Below are positions 9,864 to 20,071 of a stretch of DNA of 64,000 bases, piece after piece. The notes under the pieces were generated by a model. The model was not told where the DNA came from. It ran no database searches and saw only the letters and a program-made list of their open reading frames with translations. Within the stretch, counting starts at the first letter, position 1. The number at the start of each line of letters is the position of its first letter. The position numbers and the translations under genes were made by a program. This DNA is from Plantago ovata (lineage: Eukaryota; Streptophyta; Magnoliopsida; Lamiales; Plantaginaceae), in contig CM051457.1 of the NCBI GenBank assembly GCA_028274465.1, forward strand, positions 71,274,496 through 71,338,495. Reading direction: 5' to 3'.

Positions 9864-10636
9864 TGTGTTTTGTTGTCCTGAGCATATCATTGTGTTGTTT
9901 TTCATATTTTCGTATGTTTTTTGTGATAAAATAGGTTTCTAGATGATAATTTAACATTTTCGGAGGGAACCCGATTTTCTCCTATTATGCTAAATTATCA
10001 ATCTTTTTACCTCGTTTATCACCCGTTTTGTTTTCTCACGAGTTTGATTGAGTAATATAGGTCACTTATACAAGTATTAGCTCTCACCTTAAATCCACTT
10101 TCGACGTTCGGGACGAGCGATGACGTTCAGGTTGGGGGGGGGGGGTTATCGCTGGTTATCTCTATACTTGTCTTGCTTGTGATAAACTCGTGAAATTTTT
10201 TTTGTTTTCTTTTGCATTTGCACGTTTACCGCTTTCTTAGTATTTAGTTGCATACACTACATTCATCCTAGGATAGTCTTGCATGTTTTATGTGGAGTTT
10301 ATTGCCAAAATTTTTGAACTTTTTTATTGGGTAGATTAACTAATTATGACATTAATCATATGCTTCATCTCTATGAATTTGTTTGAGGTTTTTCTCGCTT
10401 GGCTTGTCACATTTATGTATTGCAATTAGTTAAGCTTGGTAGTCTCGACATCACTTAGTGGTGTTTTCTCTACTGCGGTTCACGAAGGCCTTTATAATAG
10501 GATGATGCATGTTAGGGTCTTATGGTTGTTTTCCCGAGTAATTATGTACCTAAGAGGCAACAAGTCTTCACCTTGCTTTGAGATTGCTAAATGCCTAGGA
10601 AGGAGGTAGTGTGAGATTGTGTGATCCTTTGTTTGC

Positions 10637-10769
10637 AACCTATTCTTTCGAATAGGTTTGGGGAGGGGGTTACGCTTTCATTAGATTTGTTTTTCAATTT
10701 TTAGTGTGTGATTTTTGATTTTTTCTTTTTCGTAAATTTTGTACTCCAACCTATTCTTTCGAATAGGTT
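10637..10769 (+). repeat. Two hairpin + PPT-like modules in A 3' UTR
   Basis: Arms AACCTATTC and GAATAGGTT around the loop TTTC at 10637-10658 and again at 10748-10769. Each is followed at once by TTGGGGAGG, a near copy of the true PPT (GGTTTGGGGAG) at the 3' LTR. B keeps both modules; one has the loop changed to TGCC while the stem is unchanged. Confidence 0.8.
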
Positions 10770-10825
10770 TGGGGAGGTCGTTTGTGTGTCATTGTTTCTT
10801 TTTTGTGGTGCTACTGCTGGCTTTT

Positions 10826-10935
10826 TTTAAAAAAAAAAATCGAAAAAAAAAAAAGAAAAAAAATTCTTAAAAAAAAAAAGAAAAAAAATCTGGAAAAGAA
10901 AAAAAAAGAAAAAAAAGAAAAGACCCCAAAAAAGC
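10826..10935 (+). repeat. A-rich purine tract
   Basis: Runs of A broken by single G, with a few TC, TT and CT interruptions. B has the equivalent tract at about 52738-52870. The lysine-rich ORF across it is a composition artefact. Confidence 0.85.
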
Positions 10936-11548
10936 AAAGAAGGGTCCAAACAAAAGAGCCAAAAAGCAGTTTAGCAAAGTGTTTGTCTCATTTTTCAATT
11001 CATGTAATGTTCGTAATCGAGTTGTATTTTTTATCTTTTGTTTGTTTGAGTGTCATCTGTTCTAGACCACCCTCGTCCTGCCATTCAGGAAGTGGTGAAT
11101 AGTTTAAGGCTTTGCTTGAGAGATCGGTAGAATAGGGGAGTGTTATTTTTTTTAGGGAACCCTACTTCGTTTGATGAGAGCCAGTATTGGTTCGACCTCT
11201 TTGAGGAAAAGTCTTAACTTGGTGAACAGTAGTAAGTTCTCAGTTTCATAGGCACGGGACAACCATTCGTACTTTAACATGTTTCATTACATCGTCACTG
11301 ACTAGGTCCAGGTAGACGATGTTACAAGAGACTATCTTGTCTTGACATAAGTGCTTATGGGAATGTGTATGAGTCAATCGAGGCATTCTTCAACCTATAT
11401 TCATGTTATGATTTGTATGGTTTTTGTTCATATGTTTTTTGATAGATTCAATAGATTAGTTCATTTCATTTGGCATGAGACTCCATTTTTTGTGTTGCAT
11501 TGTATTTTGCATTAGAGTCTAGCTTAGTTGCGTGACGACAAGCAAAGG

Positions 11549-11564
11549 TTCGGTTTGGGGAGTT
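11549..11564 (+). other. Polypurine tract of A
   Basis: GGTTTGGGGAG ends two bases before the 3' LTR start TGATGAACG. B has the equivalent at about 53455-53470. Confidence 0.75.
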
Positions 11565-12746
11565 TGATGAACGTGTATTTTACACTTTCATTCGAGTCTT
11601 TTTTCACCAATTTAGCTATCCTCTATGTTAATTTAGCTATATTTTAGTGCATTTTATTAGAATAGTGTCACGTTTTCCTTTAGTTTGTATTTTACAGGTT
11701 TTGGGTGAAAAACGAGGTTTTCCGGGCAATTATATTGAAGCGGACAAGGAATTGGTGTCCGAAGGCATTTTTGGAGTATCTAGAAGATTCCGGATAGGAT
11801 TTGAAGTCTAGGGGTCGAGTCTGAAGGCTAAAAGGTCACTAGAAGGCAAAAACCGAGTCCGGAAAGGAAAAGAAATCCAGAAACGCGTCGAAAACGCGTC
11901 AATTGCCGACAAAACCTCCCGGGCGATTCACCCGGGACGTGGGGCGGTTCGACCCACACCAGGAGATTCGCCCCACACCTGCCGAACACCTATATATAGT
12001 TGCTCAGTTTTCTCCGTTTTTCATACTTTTCCAGACCTTTTCTCTCACCTTTCTCATTAGGTTTAGGTAGGAATTCTCCAGAGCCTGTTCTGGGGATTCT
12101 TAGCATAGGAGATACTTTTTCTTATCGTTTTGGAGCTTGTAAGATCGCAATTCTTCGGAGATTGACAACCTTCGGTAACTTTGTATCTTACAGTTTTTCT
12201 ATTTATATTTATTTATCTTTCAACATGTTTTCATTCGATCTTGCTATGATTTCTGTTGATTGCATGACATCTATGAGTAGCTAAACTTATCGTTGGTGAT
12301 AGTATGTGATTTCTTAGCGAAGGGTTAATAATTATGCTGATGGCTGTAAAGCGAATCGGACTTTGAGTTATTGCTTTATTTCTTTGATCTATCTAAAACC
12401 TCTATCTTCGTAGTGTTGAATAATAACGGAACACAATTGGACAATTCATTGATCAAAGATCTCTATGCAAAACGACCGGGTACTTCATGCATGATTACTA
12501 ACCTGCTATGCTTTGAATGATCATACTATCACTAACCTCCATTATCTGATAAGAAAAACCTTTTCTAAGTAGTTTGTTGATTTTATATTCTTAAGTTCGA
12601 TTAGATAAAGCTAGTTATAGTCCTTAGAGATCGACACTCGAGGTTATTTTACTGCTACACTACGGTTTTCGTTGTAGTTGTGAATTGTCTTTGGCTAAAT
12701 ACAAATTTATTTGATTAATTAGAATCTAACAAATTTCGGTTCATCA
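11565..12746 (+). repeat. 3' LTR of A
   Basis: Partner of 1911-3074, ending correctly in TTCATCA and followed by TSD ATACT. It carries about 20 bp more than the left LTR in the GC-rich stretch before the TATA box (near 11950-11975), and its palindromes are less perfect than in the left copy. Confidence 0.94.
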
Positions 12747-12751
12747 ATACT

Positions 12752-14121
12752 TGAATAATTAAACAGTAAGCATAAGTAAATTGCGTAATAAAAAACCAAT
12801 AAGAGTCAAAAGCTTCATTGCTGATAGTTATCTTTCAATAAGTTTACATGAACGATCAAAGATAACTACACAAAGTCAACAAACAAAACTTAAACAGAAC
12901 TATTACAGAGAGTTAAGCTCTTTCAGAGGATTTTCTCAAAATCTCTCTTACACTCTTTTCACCAAGTGCAGTAAATTCAACACAGTCCTTTGCGTAATCT
13001 TCAAGTAGCTTACGGACTTGTAGTTGAAGAATCCTTGCATTTTTGTAGGCGGTATGATAATGCTTTTCAGCATTCATTTCCACGTAGTGAACTACCCACA
13101 AATGCATGCCCCAATTGCTGGCATGGAGAAGTTGTGTATCTGAAATGCTTTTAGGATGAATCTTCCTTAGCCAGAGAAGATCTTCTTCTTGATCCTTAGC
13201 AGTGAGATAGAAATACTCATAAGGAATCAATCCAAGTTTTCTATTTGTTTTCTTGGTCACAGGGTCAGAGTAATAAGCAACACCAATTGGTTTTATCAAA
13301 TCAGGTTCTTGTCTTATGGACTTACTAATTGAAGTTCTTCTTACTAAGACTTCCAGATTCAACCATCTCTCAGCAATATTTCTGGGTAGGGATTCAGCCC
13401 TTTCTGTTCTTTTCACCTTGAGATCAATCCATGTAAACATTTGGTTTAGTATAGCAGTTGGAAAGAACTCATTCACCAGCAAGTCTTCCAGCTTTAAGAT
13501 CCAACAACCATGAACATTTCTAATCACATTCTGAGTGGTTTCATCATTGTTGGTCTTTGTATATTCAATGTCGGAGCCAATAGCAATGCTGGCCAGCCTC
13601 TTTTCTTCCTGTCTTTGCCTTCTTCTTCTTGACTTTGCATTGTCTTGATCTCTTGCTGAAGATCTTGAGTCAGAAGAGAAATGCTTTGAATGGCCAGACG
13701 GAGTTAAGGCTGTTATTGGTCTAGCTCTTATGGCTTGAGCTATGGTCTGATTGTCATCACCATCATCATCTTTATTAATCGGATCTTGATGACTTTCAGT
13801 ATGACAGAATTCTTGAGTTTCAGCAGCAGTTTTTCCCTTTTTCGGACTTGCTGAATTCAACTCAGATTCTGCTTGTCTTTTAGAACTTTGCTCTTTTTCA
13901 GCAAGAGGTTCTATTGTCAGTGGCGCTTCAGTAGGGGTTTTCTTCCTTGAAGATTTCTTCTGCTTATCTTCCCCCTTAGACATGGATTGCATCATTGGAG
14001 TAATGTGCAAAGAGAAGAACTCATTGCAATTTTCAGCAAGAGTGCTTAGGTTGTTGTATTTCATAATGATTGCTTGCTGATCAGAGGTCAGCTTTGACAA
14101 TTTTTGCTTAATACTCACCAT
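12752..14121 (-). CDS. S 3' additional ORF, C-terminal part
   Basis: The 402 codons from 14121 to 12913 are open on the minus strand, with 12752-12912 as following non-coding S sequence. It starts with a likely coiled-coil (IKQKLSKLTSDQQ), then a basic/acidic low-complexity middle with an RRRRQRQEEKR cluster (residues about 165-180), and a denser, Trp-containing C-terminal 180 residues (YEYFYLTAKDQEED, LLHASNWGMHLWVVHYVEM) that look globular. I see no transmembrane segment or signal peptide, so an envelope role has no support here. It is in frame with the upstream ORF apart from one 1-nt slip near 14216. The position between RNase H and 3' LTR equals that of the extra gene in SIRE-type copia elements. 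I do not recognise a domain. Confidence 0.75.
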
Positions 14122-14213
14122 ATTCTCCTCATGTCTGCACTCTGTTGCGACTTTATCTTCAATGAAAGTATGAGCCTTGACTAATGCAGACTTTGCTAGC
14201 CGGAGTGCTTGAC

Positions 14214-15473
14214 TTACATCTTCTTCATAGCTTTGTGGTAAAGACTGATGTCTTTCTGAGCTATTGTAAGAGTAGTAGTGCGTCTCAGCACAGTAGCCAA
14301 TATCTTTCCGATATCAAGCGGGCTCTCAGCAAGCAGTGCATCATCTTCTGCTTTGCAGGCTTTGTGGACTTCCCTAAGTGCAAAAATTCTTGGAGTTAAA
14401 TCCTCCATGTTTGGGAACGGCACTAGATTTGGGGTTAAGGAATGAACTTTGAGCTCAGAAGCAAATTGATCGTCTTGTAACAACAATTGACTTCTCAAGT
14501 CATCTCCTTCATCATTTTCGTAGTTAGGAGGAGGAATTTCAACCACTTTGGGGTCTTTCTTGGAATTATCATCATCATTTGCTGATAGATCATCTTCATC
14601 TTCAGATTCATCAAGGCCAGCAACCTTGGAACCTAAATCGGCAGCTTCATTCCTTTCTGGTTGAGTGGTTACTGATGGCAACGCTTCAGACTCAACGGCT
14701 GGAGTTTCACCAGTAGTAAGTTTTAATTGAGTAGTTGCTGAGGGCAACGTTTGAGACTCAATTGCTGGAGTTTCACCAGTAGTAAGTGGAAGGGAGGGGA
14801 TTTCCTTTGGCTTTACTCCTGAAGATTGAGCAATGTCCAAATTCTGCGTGTGCCTTGCATGAATTTGGAGACTGTTTTGAAGTGCTCTTTGGTAATCTTC
14901 ATCCAATTCTTCTTCATCATCAAGGTTTGGATCAGTGACCTTGGCATCGAGTAAAGATAACTCTGCATCAGAAAGCTTGCCTTTGCCAAGTTTAAAAGCG
15001 GCTCGCTTTCTGGCGTATTCTTCCTCAGTATCAGCGCCTTGTACAGGTGCTTGAGTACTGGTTTCATCTGGAGTGGGTTGAGATTCATGATGAGTTGGTG
15101 TTTGTTCAGCTTGCTGATTGTCTTGTTTCTCGGTTTCAGCAACTGTCATTTTGAGTCCACCAGCATCAGGACTAGGACCTTGATTGTCATCATCGTCGTC
15201 CTTTTTGTCCTTAGAATCTTTCCCTTCATCATCACTGGGATCAGTTGGGATGTTTTCATCTTCTTCCTCTTCATCATCATCAGTCAAAATAACTAACTCG
15301 AGATGCTTGTATAAAGCAACACCCGTAACTTCCTCTTCTTCATTGATTTTGTGGAGATCAGCCACCACGGGTACAAAGGAACCCTTGAACATCACAGCTT
15401 GTTCAGCTGGAGAGGCAATCTTGAATTTTGCCTTCATATTCTCTCTGATTTGAGCAATCAGATTCGAGCTCAT
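14214..15473 (-). CDS. S 3' additional ORF, acidic middle part
   Basis: 419 codons, very rich in Asp/Glu (for example TDDDEEEEDEN near residue 64), Ser and Pro. Two tandem repeats of about 23 residues, each built on LTTGETPA.ES, lie around residues 225-275 (nucleotides about 14690-14800). The last residues (AMKKM) precede a stop created by a 1-nt slip; the intact frame continues into the 14121-12913 ORF. Low-complexity acidic composition suggests a disordered protein. No catalytic motif is visible. Confidence 0.72.
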   Translation of the reverse strand: MSSNLIAQIRENMKAKFKIASPAEQAVMFKGSFVPVVADLHKINEEEEVTGVALYKHLELVILTDDDEEEEDENIPTDPSDDEGKDSKDKKDDDDDNQGPSPDAGGLKMTVAETEKQDNQQAEQTPTHHESQPTPDETSTQAPVQGADTEEEYARKRAAFKLGKGKLSDAELSLLDAKVTDPNLDDEEELDEDYQRALQNSLQIHARHTQNLDIAQSSGVKPKEIPSLPLTTGETPAIESQTLPSATTQLKLTTGETPAVESEALPSVTTQPERNEAADLGSKVAGLDESEDEDDLSANDDDNSKKDPKVVEIPPPNYENDEGDDLRSQLLLQDDQFASELKVHSLTPNLVPFPNMEDLTPRIFALREVHKACKAEDDALLAESPLDIGKILATVLRRTTTLTIAQKDISLYHKAMKKM

Positions 15474-15528
15474 TGCTGAGAATATGACATGTCTTCCGGA
15501 AGTATAGAGTGGACAAAAGTCTCGAGCT

Positions 15529-15867
15529 TCAGCAGAGAAGATCTCTTTTTCTCGTTTGATAGATGAAGATGAAGGTCACAAAAGTCCATCCTTCTGTACC
15601 TTTGCCAGTTGCTAACAGACTTAGCAACTCTTGACGAGTTAGTTCTTCAGAACTTACTTTTGGATCTTCAGTGATGTGAACCACTTCAGTGGTCTCCTTT
15701 TGAGCTTGAAAAAGAATAACATTTTGTTCAGGAAAGGTTTGGATAATTGTCTTAGAGTCAAAAGCTGAAACATGATTTACCTGCTGAGATTCAGCAAGCT
15801 CATGTTGCACACTTGTTTGTGCTGGTACAATTTCCATTCCTTGAGGAGCTTGAGAAGCATCCTCCAT
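15529..15867 (-). pseudogene. S 3' additional ORF, upstream fragment
   Basis: 112 codons, again Gln/Glu-rich (HELAESQQV, QKETTEVVHI). Upstream it is cut by the D array at 15931; the continuation is at 47782-48298. Downstream the frame slips near 15550-15590 before the 15473 ORF. Composition and strand agree with the neighbouring pieces, so I treat all of them as one disrupted gene. Confidence 0.65.
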
Positions 15868-15925
15868 TTGTTCATCATGAAATAAATGTGAGTTAGATAC
15901 AAGTACTAAGTTGTCAAACTTAGTT

Positions 15926-15930
15926 GTATT
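15926..15930. repeat. Target-site duplication of D array, left copy (GTATT)
   Basis: GTATT precedes the LTR start TGTAAG at 15931; the same bases follow the last D LTR at 47777-47781. They also follow the LTR that ends just before the second gap (39552-39556). Confidence 0.93.
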
Positions 15931-15973
15931 TGTAAGAAAATATGGTCAGAGTTACCCCTAGGGTACGCAGCGG
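15931..15973 (-). repeat. D LTR stub joined to integrase region by deletion
   Basis: Only the first 43 bp of the D LTR remain (TGTAAGAAAATATGG to GCAGCGG). They run directly into internal sequence equivalent to 34330 (GTGGCACGAACACC). Both parent sequences have GCAGCG at the join. About 2 kb of LTR plus RNase H, RT and most of the integrase are missing. Confidence 0.9.
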
Positions 15974-17106
15974 GTGGCACGAACACCTTGTCCAACAAAA
16001 GGTTTGTTTGTCATCTTACCCTTAACACAAGATTCACATGTACCATATGATTCGAAATCAAATGGTTCTAAGTAGTCCAACTTCCTTAGTCTTTGAATCC
16101 GTGTTTCATTGATATGGCCTAGCCTACAATGCCATAGATAAGATGGATTATTCTTCTTACTTGAAGACGGTTGTTTGTTATGTATTTGAAATAAAGGTTG
16201 ACTACTTTGCAAAATATATAAACCATTCACCAAGAGAGCCTTTCCATAATACTGATCATTTAATGAAAAATAACAAGTATTATTCGCAAATCGAAAGGAA
16301 AAACCCATATTGTCTAATAATGGAATGGAAATAATATTTATGACAATGGATGGAACAAAATGAACATTATCAAGTTCTAAACATTGTCCCGAAGGTAAAT
16401 CTATCTTGCTGGGTCCAACGCGTTTGGCTTCAACTGGATTGCCGTTCCCAACATGCAAGTCGATTTCACCTCGCTTGACTAGCCTGTGATCAATTAGCCC
16501 CTGCACATTATTACAAATGTGTGAGCCACAGGCTGTATCTAATACCCAACCATTGGAGTCAACAGTAGTCATGTTCATTTCAATAACAAACATACCTGAG
16601 CCAGAAGCTGATGACTTCTTGGCCTGATCTGCCCTAAGCTTAGGGCAATCTTTATTCCAGTGTCCTTTCTGCTTACAGAAAAGATATTCATCTGTGCTCA
16701 CCGTTCCGCTTCTCTTGAACTTCCTTTTCTGGTTCGGACGCTTAGGCTTATCACTCCAAGTGTTAGCCTTGGCTCCCGACTTTCCCTTACCCTTAGCACC
16801 TTTGCATTTCGGGTTCGAGTTAGACGGTTGCCCAACAAGCATGATCGACTTTTCCTTCTTAGGAAGAGTTTGATCATATGTCTTCAGCAGATTATGAAGT
16901 TCAGGCAGTGTGACGTCTTTCGCATTCATCGTGTAATTAATGATGAACTGCGAATACGAACTCGGCAATGATTGAAGGACAAAGATCACCATGATCTTGT
17001 TCTCTAGCTTAACGCCGGCATTGGCAAGCTTTTCAAAAAGACCAATCATTTTGAGAAAATGCTCAGACATGTTCCCTCCTTCACTGAGCTTGCACCTGTG
17101 TATGTC
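15958..17106 (-). pseudogene. D internal 1: gag C-terminal half, protease, GAG-pre-integrase
   Basis: The ORF 17070-15958 (370 codons) starts within gag because element E splits the gene; the N-terminal part is at 27296-27645. Visible in order: UBN2-type gag helices, a basic linker, the zinc knuckle, protease (VLDTACGSHIC) and GAG-pre-integrase ([13 protein letters not shown]). The knuckle reads YLFCKQKGHWNKDC: the first Cys of CX2CX4HX4C is Tyr here but Cys in units 2 and 3, a one-base change at about 16685. Unlike units 2 and 3, the protease/pre-integrase frame is open (Gln where they have TAA). It ends at the deletion junction near 15970. Confidence 0.9.
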
Positions 17107-17348
17107 TGTTGAAGGGTAATTTGTGTTTCTTTCTAAGTTCGCAATGAGTCGCTAGTCTAAGTCGTTCTAGTTCTTCTTCTTGTAGTGTTCCTCTAAGATA
17201 GGGAATGAGCCTTCTTGTAGCTTCCTCGTACCTGAAATAGACTAGAGGGGGGGGTTAGTGTCTCTTGCCCGGTCTGTAAGGTATCAGACCGGAGAGGCGA
17301 CTTTACGAGTAGGGAGTTGTGAGGCTTCCCTAGTATGAGTAGTGAAAG
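17107..17348 (-). repeat. 3' LTR of E, incomplete at gap
   Basis: 242 bp nearly identical to 26543-26784; the sequence stops exactly at the gap while the right LTR continues with TGGTGCTCGGG. The remaining roughly 510 bp of this LTR and the polypurine tract are not in the assembly. Confidence 0.92.
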
Positions 17349-17448
17349 NNNNNNNNNNNNNNNNNNNNNNNNNNNNNNNNNNNNNNNNNNNNNNNNNNNN
17401 NNNNNNNNNNNNNNNNNNNNNNNNNNNNNNNNNNNNNNNNNNNNNNNN
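17349..17448. other. Assembly gap (100 N)
   Basis: Exactly 100 N, a conventional placeholder, inside the E 3' LTR. True size unknown; at least the rest of the LTR is expected here. Confidence 1.
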
Positions 17449-17521
17449 CTCCTAGCTCCTCGGGCTACAAGTGGTTCCATAGGTACTTCTACGTCAGGAA
17501 GAGAAGGTTGCCTAATATGAC

Positions 17522-19084
17522 GAGGAGGAGCTGGAGTGGGGAGTGCCCAAGCTCATGTTCAGAGGGAAAATTGCGGACAAGCATCCGTTGCCCGAGGAGT
17601 CTGATCCCTGGGTCATGGAGCTCGAGGAGCAGAATCGGGGACCCATCCCGAGAAGTACTTTTACTTGGGGTTGGTCCTTCAGCCACTTCCTTATTTGGCG
17701 GGACTTTCACCTTATGCGTACACAGGGTATATCGGGAACCGATATACCCGAAAAGTCCTCTTCGGTAACTAGTTCTTCGCGCTTTTTCTTTGCTTTGTAC
17801 TTGTATTTTTTCTTGCTTGCTTTTTCTGTTTGTGATATGTCCTCGCTTCCTTGCTTTCCTCGTCGATTTTATTGCTCTTCGATCGTACTAACTTGTGTTT
17901 ATTCTCTTGCAGCTTATTGGTTCCAGTGGATAATGTCGAAGACACTGGCCGCCAAGGAGGAACAGAGGAGGAAACAAGGTTGGCCAACAAGCAGACAAAG
18001 ATCTCGGTTCTTTGAACTTGACCCCTCCCGCAACGCCGCGCATCATCGAGATGCCTTAGTGCAGGAGGGGCTCGATACCCGAGAGAACCCTGTAGAGGCC
18101 ATCAAAAGGGCCGAGGAGGAGGCCGCTGCGAAGAGGGCAAAGGAAGCAAAGGAGGCCGAGGAGGAGGCCTTGAATACAATTGAGGCGGAGAAGAGGCCGG
18201 AGAGGCCTGCAGCGAAAAAGGGAGCGAGGAAGCTCAACCTTGTGGTAACAACGAGCCTGCCCGTAAGAAGGGTAAGGTGGCCGCTTCAGGGATGAGAGTG
18301 AAGCGGCTCATTCAAATGAGCGACCTCGACAGGGCACCGAGCTCAGCATGTGCTCGCTCCAGGTACTTGCTTTACTTATTGTTGTAAAATTTCTCTAAGT
18401 ATAAATTTTTTCTCCTCGCTAACTTTGTTTTTTTTGCAGCTCGAGAACTTGAAGGAGGCCTATGGCCAGTGGCTGCTGATCGGGCCGACATAGGGGTCGT
18501 TATCGAGGACCTCGAGAAGAAGTTGGCTGCTTCAGAGAAAAAGCCAAGGTCTCGGAGGCTGAGGCCGGGAAGCTGAAGATAAAGGTCGAGGAGCTGGAGA
18601 AGGAGCTCTCCGGGAGAAATCGAGGAGCAAAGCTTCAAGGGTGCTTACGCCACTTTGTCCATTTGCATGGAAAAGTTTAAGGCAAGCATCCTGTCCTCCT
18701 CAAAGGGAGCCGAGTCTCTGCTGCTCGCGACTTCATGTCGTCGGTCACTTAAAGTTGGCCCTGAGAGATGTACAAGTGGCATCGCGCGAGGAGGGCTTCT
18801 TCTCGTGTGTTGGCCAACTAAAGAGGGTCAACATGCTTCCGGCCGACTTCGACCCGATGACCGCGAGGACCTGCATCCCGGGCGGCGCGAGGACTCACTC
18901 CTTACCCGATGAGGAGATTACTGAAGAGATGCACGAGGCGTGCGAGTTTGGCGAGCTGGTGACCGACCCAGAAGTTCCTTATCCCAGCAAGCCAGCTTAC
19001 CTCCCCGCCTGGGTGCCTGAGTGCTTGAGAAGCGGGATCATCTACCCGTTCGAGAAGGCGCTCTCCGGAACGCTGCCTGGGTGA
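17522..19084 (+). pseudogene. Antisense additional ORF of E, probably spliced, with frameshifts
   Basis: Coding-like sequence opposite to E, between integrase and 3' LTR. Part 1 (17522-17764) gives a Trp-rich segment (WVMELEEQNRG, FTWGWSFSHFLIW). A GT...AG interval follows (17765 to 17912 or 17926), U-rich and ending in a good acceptor. Part 2 (to 18362) is a Lys/Glu/Ala-rich coiled coil (EEEAAAKRAKEAKEAEEEA). A second GT...AG interval is 18363-18439. Part 3 (18440-19084) is more coiled coil, then a C-terminal stretch with LPDEEITEEMHEACEFGEL. Frame slips occur near 18216, around 18470-18550 and near 18700. An AATAAA follows at 19449. Antisense extra ORFs are known in Tat elements; the introns and the protein's role are inference. 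Confidence 0.65.
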
Positions 19085-20071
19085 AGTTGAGCGATCCGGT
19101 CCTCGGGAGGGCAGCTGACTTCGTCGAGCCGAGCTAACTATGTATCAAAAGGCGATCGAGAGGCTCAGGCTCAGGAGCGAGACAACCTTGAAGGCCCCGA
19201 AACGAGCACAGTTCGAGGAGGAGCTGCAGCGCGACCACCCCGGTCACTGAATTCACCGACAGCCGTACTCGCTAAGATCGGGGAGCCTCCTTGAAGACCG
19301 AGTATGCTCGGGCATGTTGTAATTTTTCCCTTTTCCGTACTTGTTTTTATTTTCAAACAATTTCATTCGGCCCTTTGTGGCACTCCTCGCAACATCTGTT
19401 TGTAACATAATTTCACTGTTGTTGTTTCATTGCTACTCTTTTTCTTTCAATAAAATGCAATGCTCTTCGCTTCAATACACTTGTGTTTTTTCTAAATCCA
19501 ATTTTTGTTATGACGTATAACTTGGATAGAAGTAGTTAAACACGTATAAGTTAGAATCGAGAACCAATGTTCTTCGCTGCGAGCTATTCGATTATCAACG
19601 TAGATGCTTCTCGATCGTATTTGATCACTTGAGGAAAAATTCTAAGTGTTTGAACTTAGAAAATTTCTAAGTGTTGAGTTAGAAAGACTGGAAGTCTCTC
19701 TCCTCGATCACTTCCATCTCCTCGCTTTTTTCTTTGAGTGGTTTCCTGATCGATCTCTCATAGAGTTTAGAGAGCGGGGAGGGTTCCCCTTAATCATGGA
19801 AATCGAATAGCTTTTATTTAAGTAAGCTTTCTCGATCGAGTAGTCTTATTTTTTGAGTATAGTAGCTCTATACTTGAACATTTTCTTGTTGAAAGAGACA
19901 TTGTATTGATTTGTCGGAAATGCAATTACAATGGGGGCTCTTCGGCCAGCTTGCTTACAACAACTTTTTAACAAAAGCAAGGGGTACCTCTCACTTGGAC
20001 CAGTGAGGAATCCTCCTCGATCAGTGGACCTTCCACATAAGTTTTCAAAAAGCTTTTTCTCTTGGCAACTT
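19085..20071. other. E non-coding region between convergent ORFs
   Basis: Contains the 3' trailer of the antisense ORF, with AATAAA at about 19449 (+), and AT-rich sequence up to the integrase end. No further gene seen. Confidence 0.6.

Larger units (their letters stand above)
9864..11564 (+). other. A 3' untranslated region
   Basis: About 1.7 kb with no supported gene. It holds a G-run (about 10134-10146), two hairpin/purine modules (10637-10769), an A-rich purine tract (about 10826-10935) and the polypurine tract at the LTR edge. It aligns closely to the 3' UTR of B (51.99-53.47 kb), although the coding parts of A and B differ. Confidence 0.8.
1911..12746 (+). mobile_element. Ty3/gypsy element A, Athila-like, with duplicated RT-RNase H
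   Basis: Flanked by the perfect TSD ATACT (1906-1910 and 12747-12751). The LTRs are 1911-3074 and 11565-12746, beginning TGATGAACGTG and ending TTCATCA (mutated to TTCATCG in the left LTR). Next to the left LTR is an Asp-type primer site. The coding order is gag, protease, RT, RNase H, integrase. RT wording such as TFTCPFGTFAYRRMPFGLCN and the protease motif DLGASINLMP are typical of the Athila group. No env-like ORF is seen; about 1.7 kb of 3' UTR follows the integrase. It is inserted in S between the additional ORF and the 3' LTR. Confidence 0.95.

Noticed and set aside
10782-11102. 106-codon Lys-rich ORF
   Set aside because: Crosses the A-rich purine tract of the 3' UTR; not kept in B.
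12913-15867. Envelope-like gene by analogy with SIRE elements
   Set aside because: No signal peptide, transmembrane segment or fusion-like hydrophobic stretch seen; only the position agrees.
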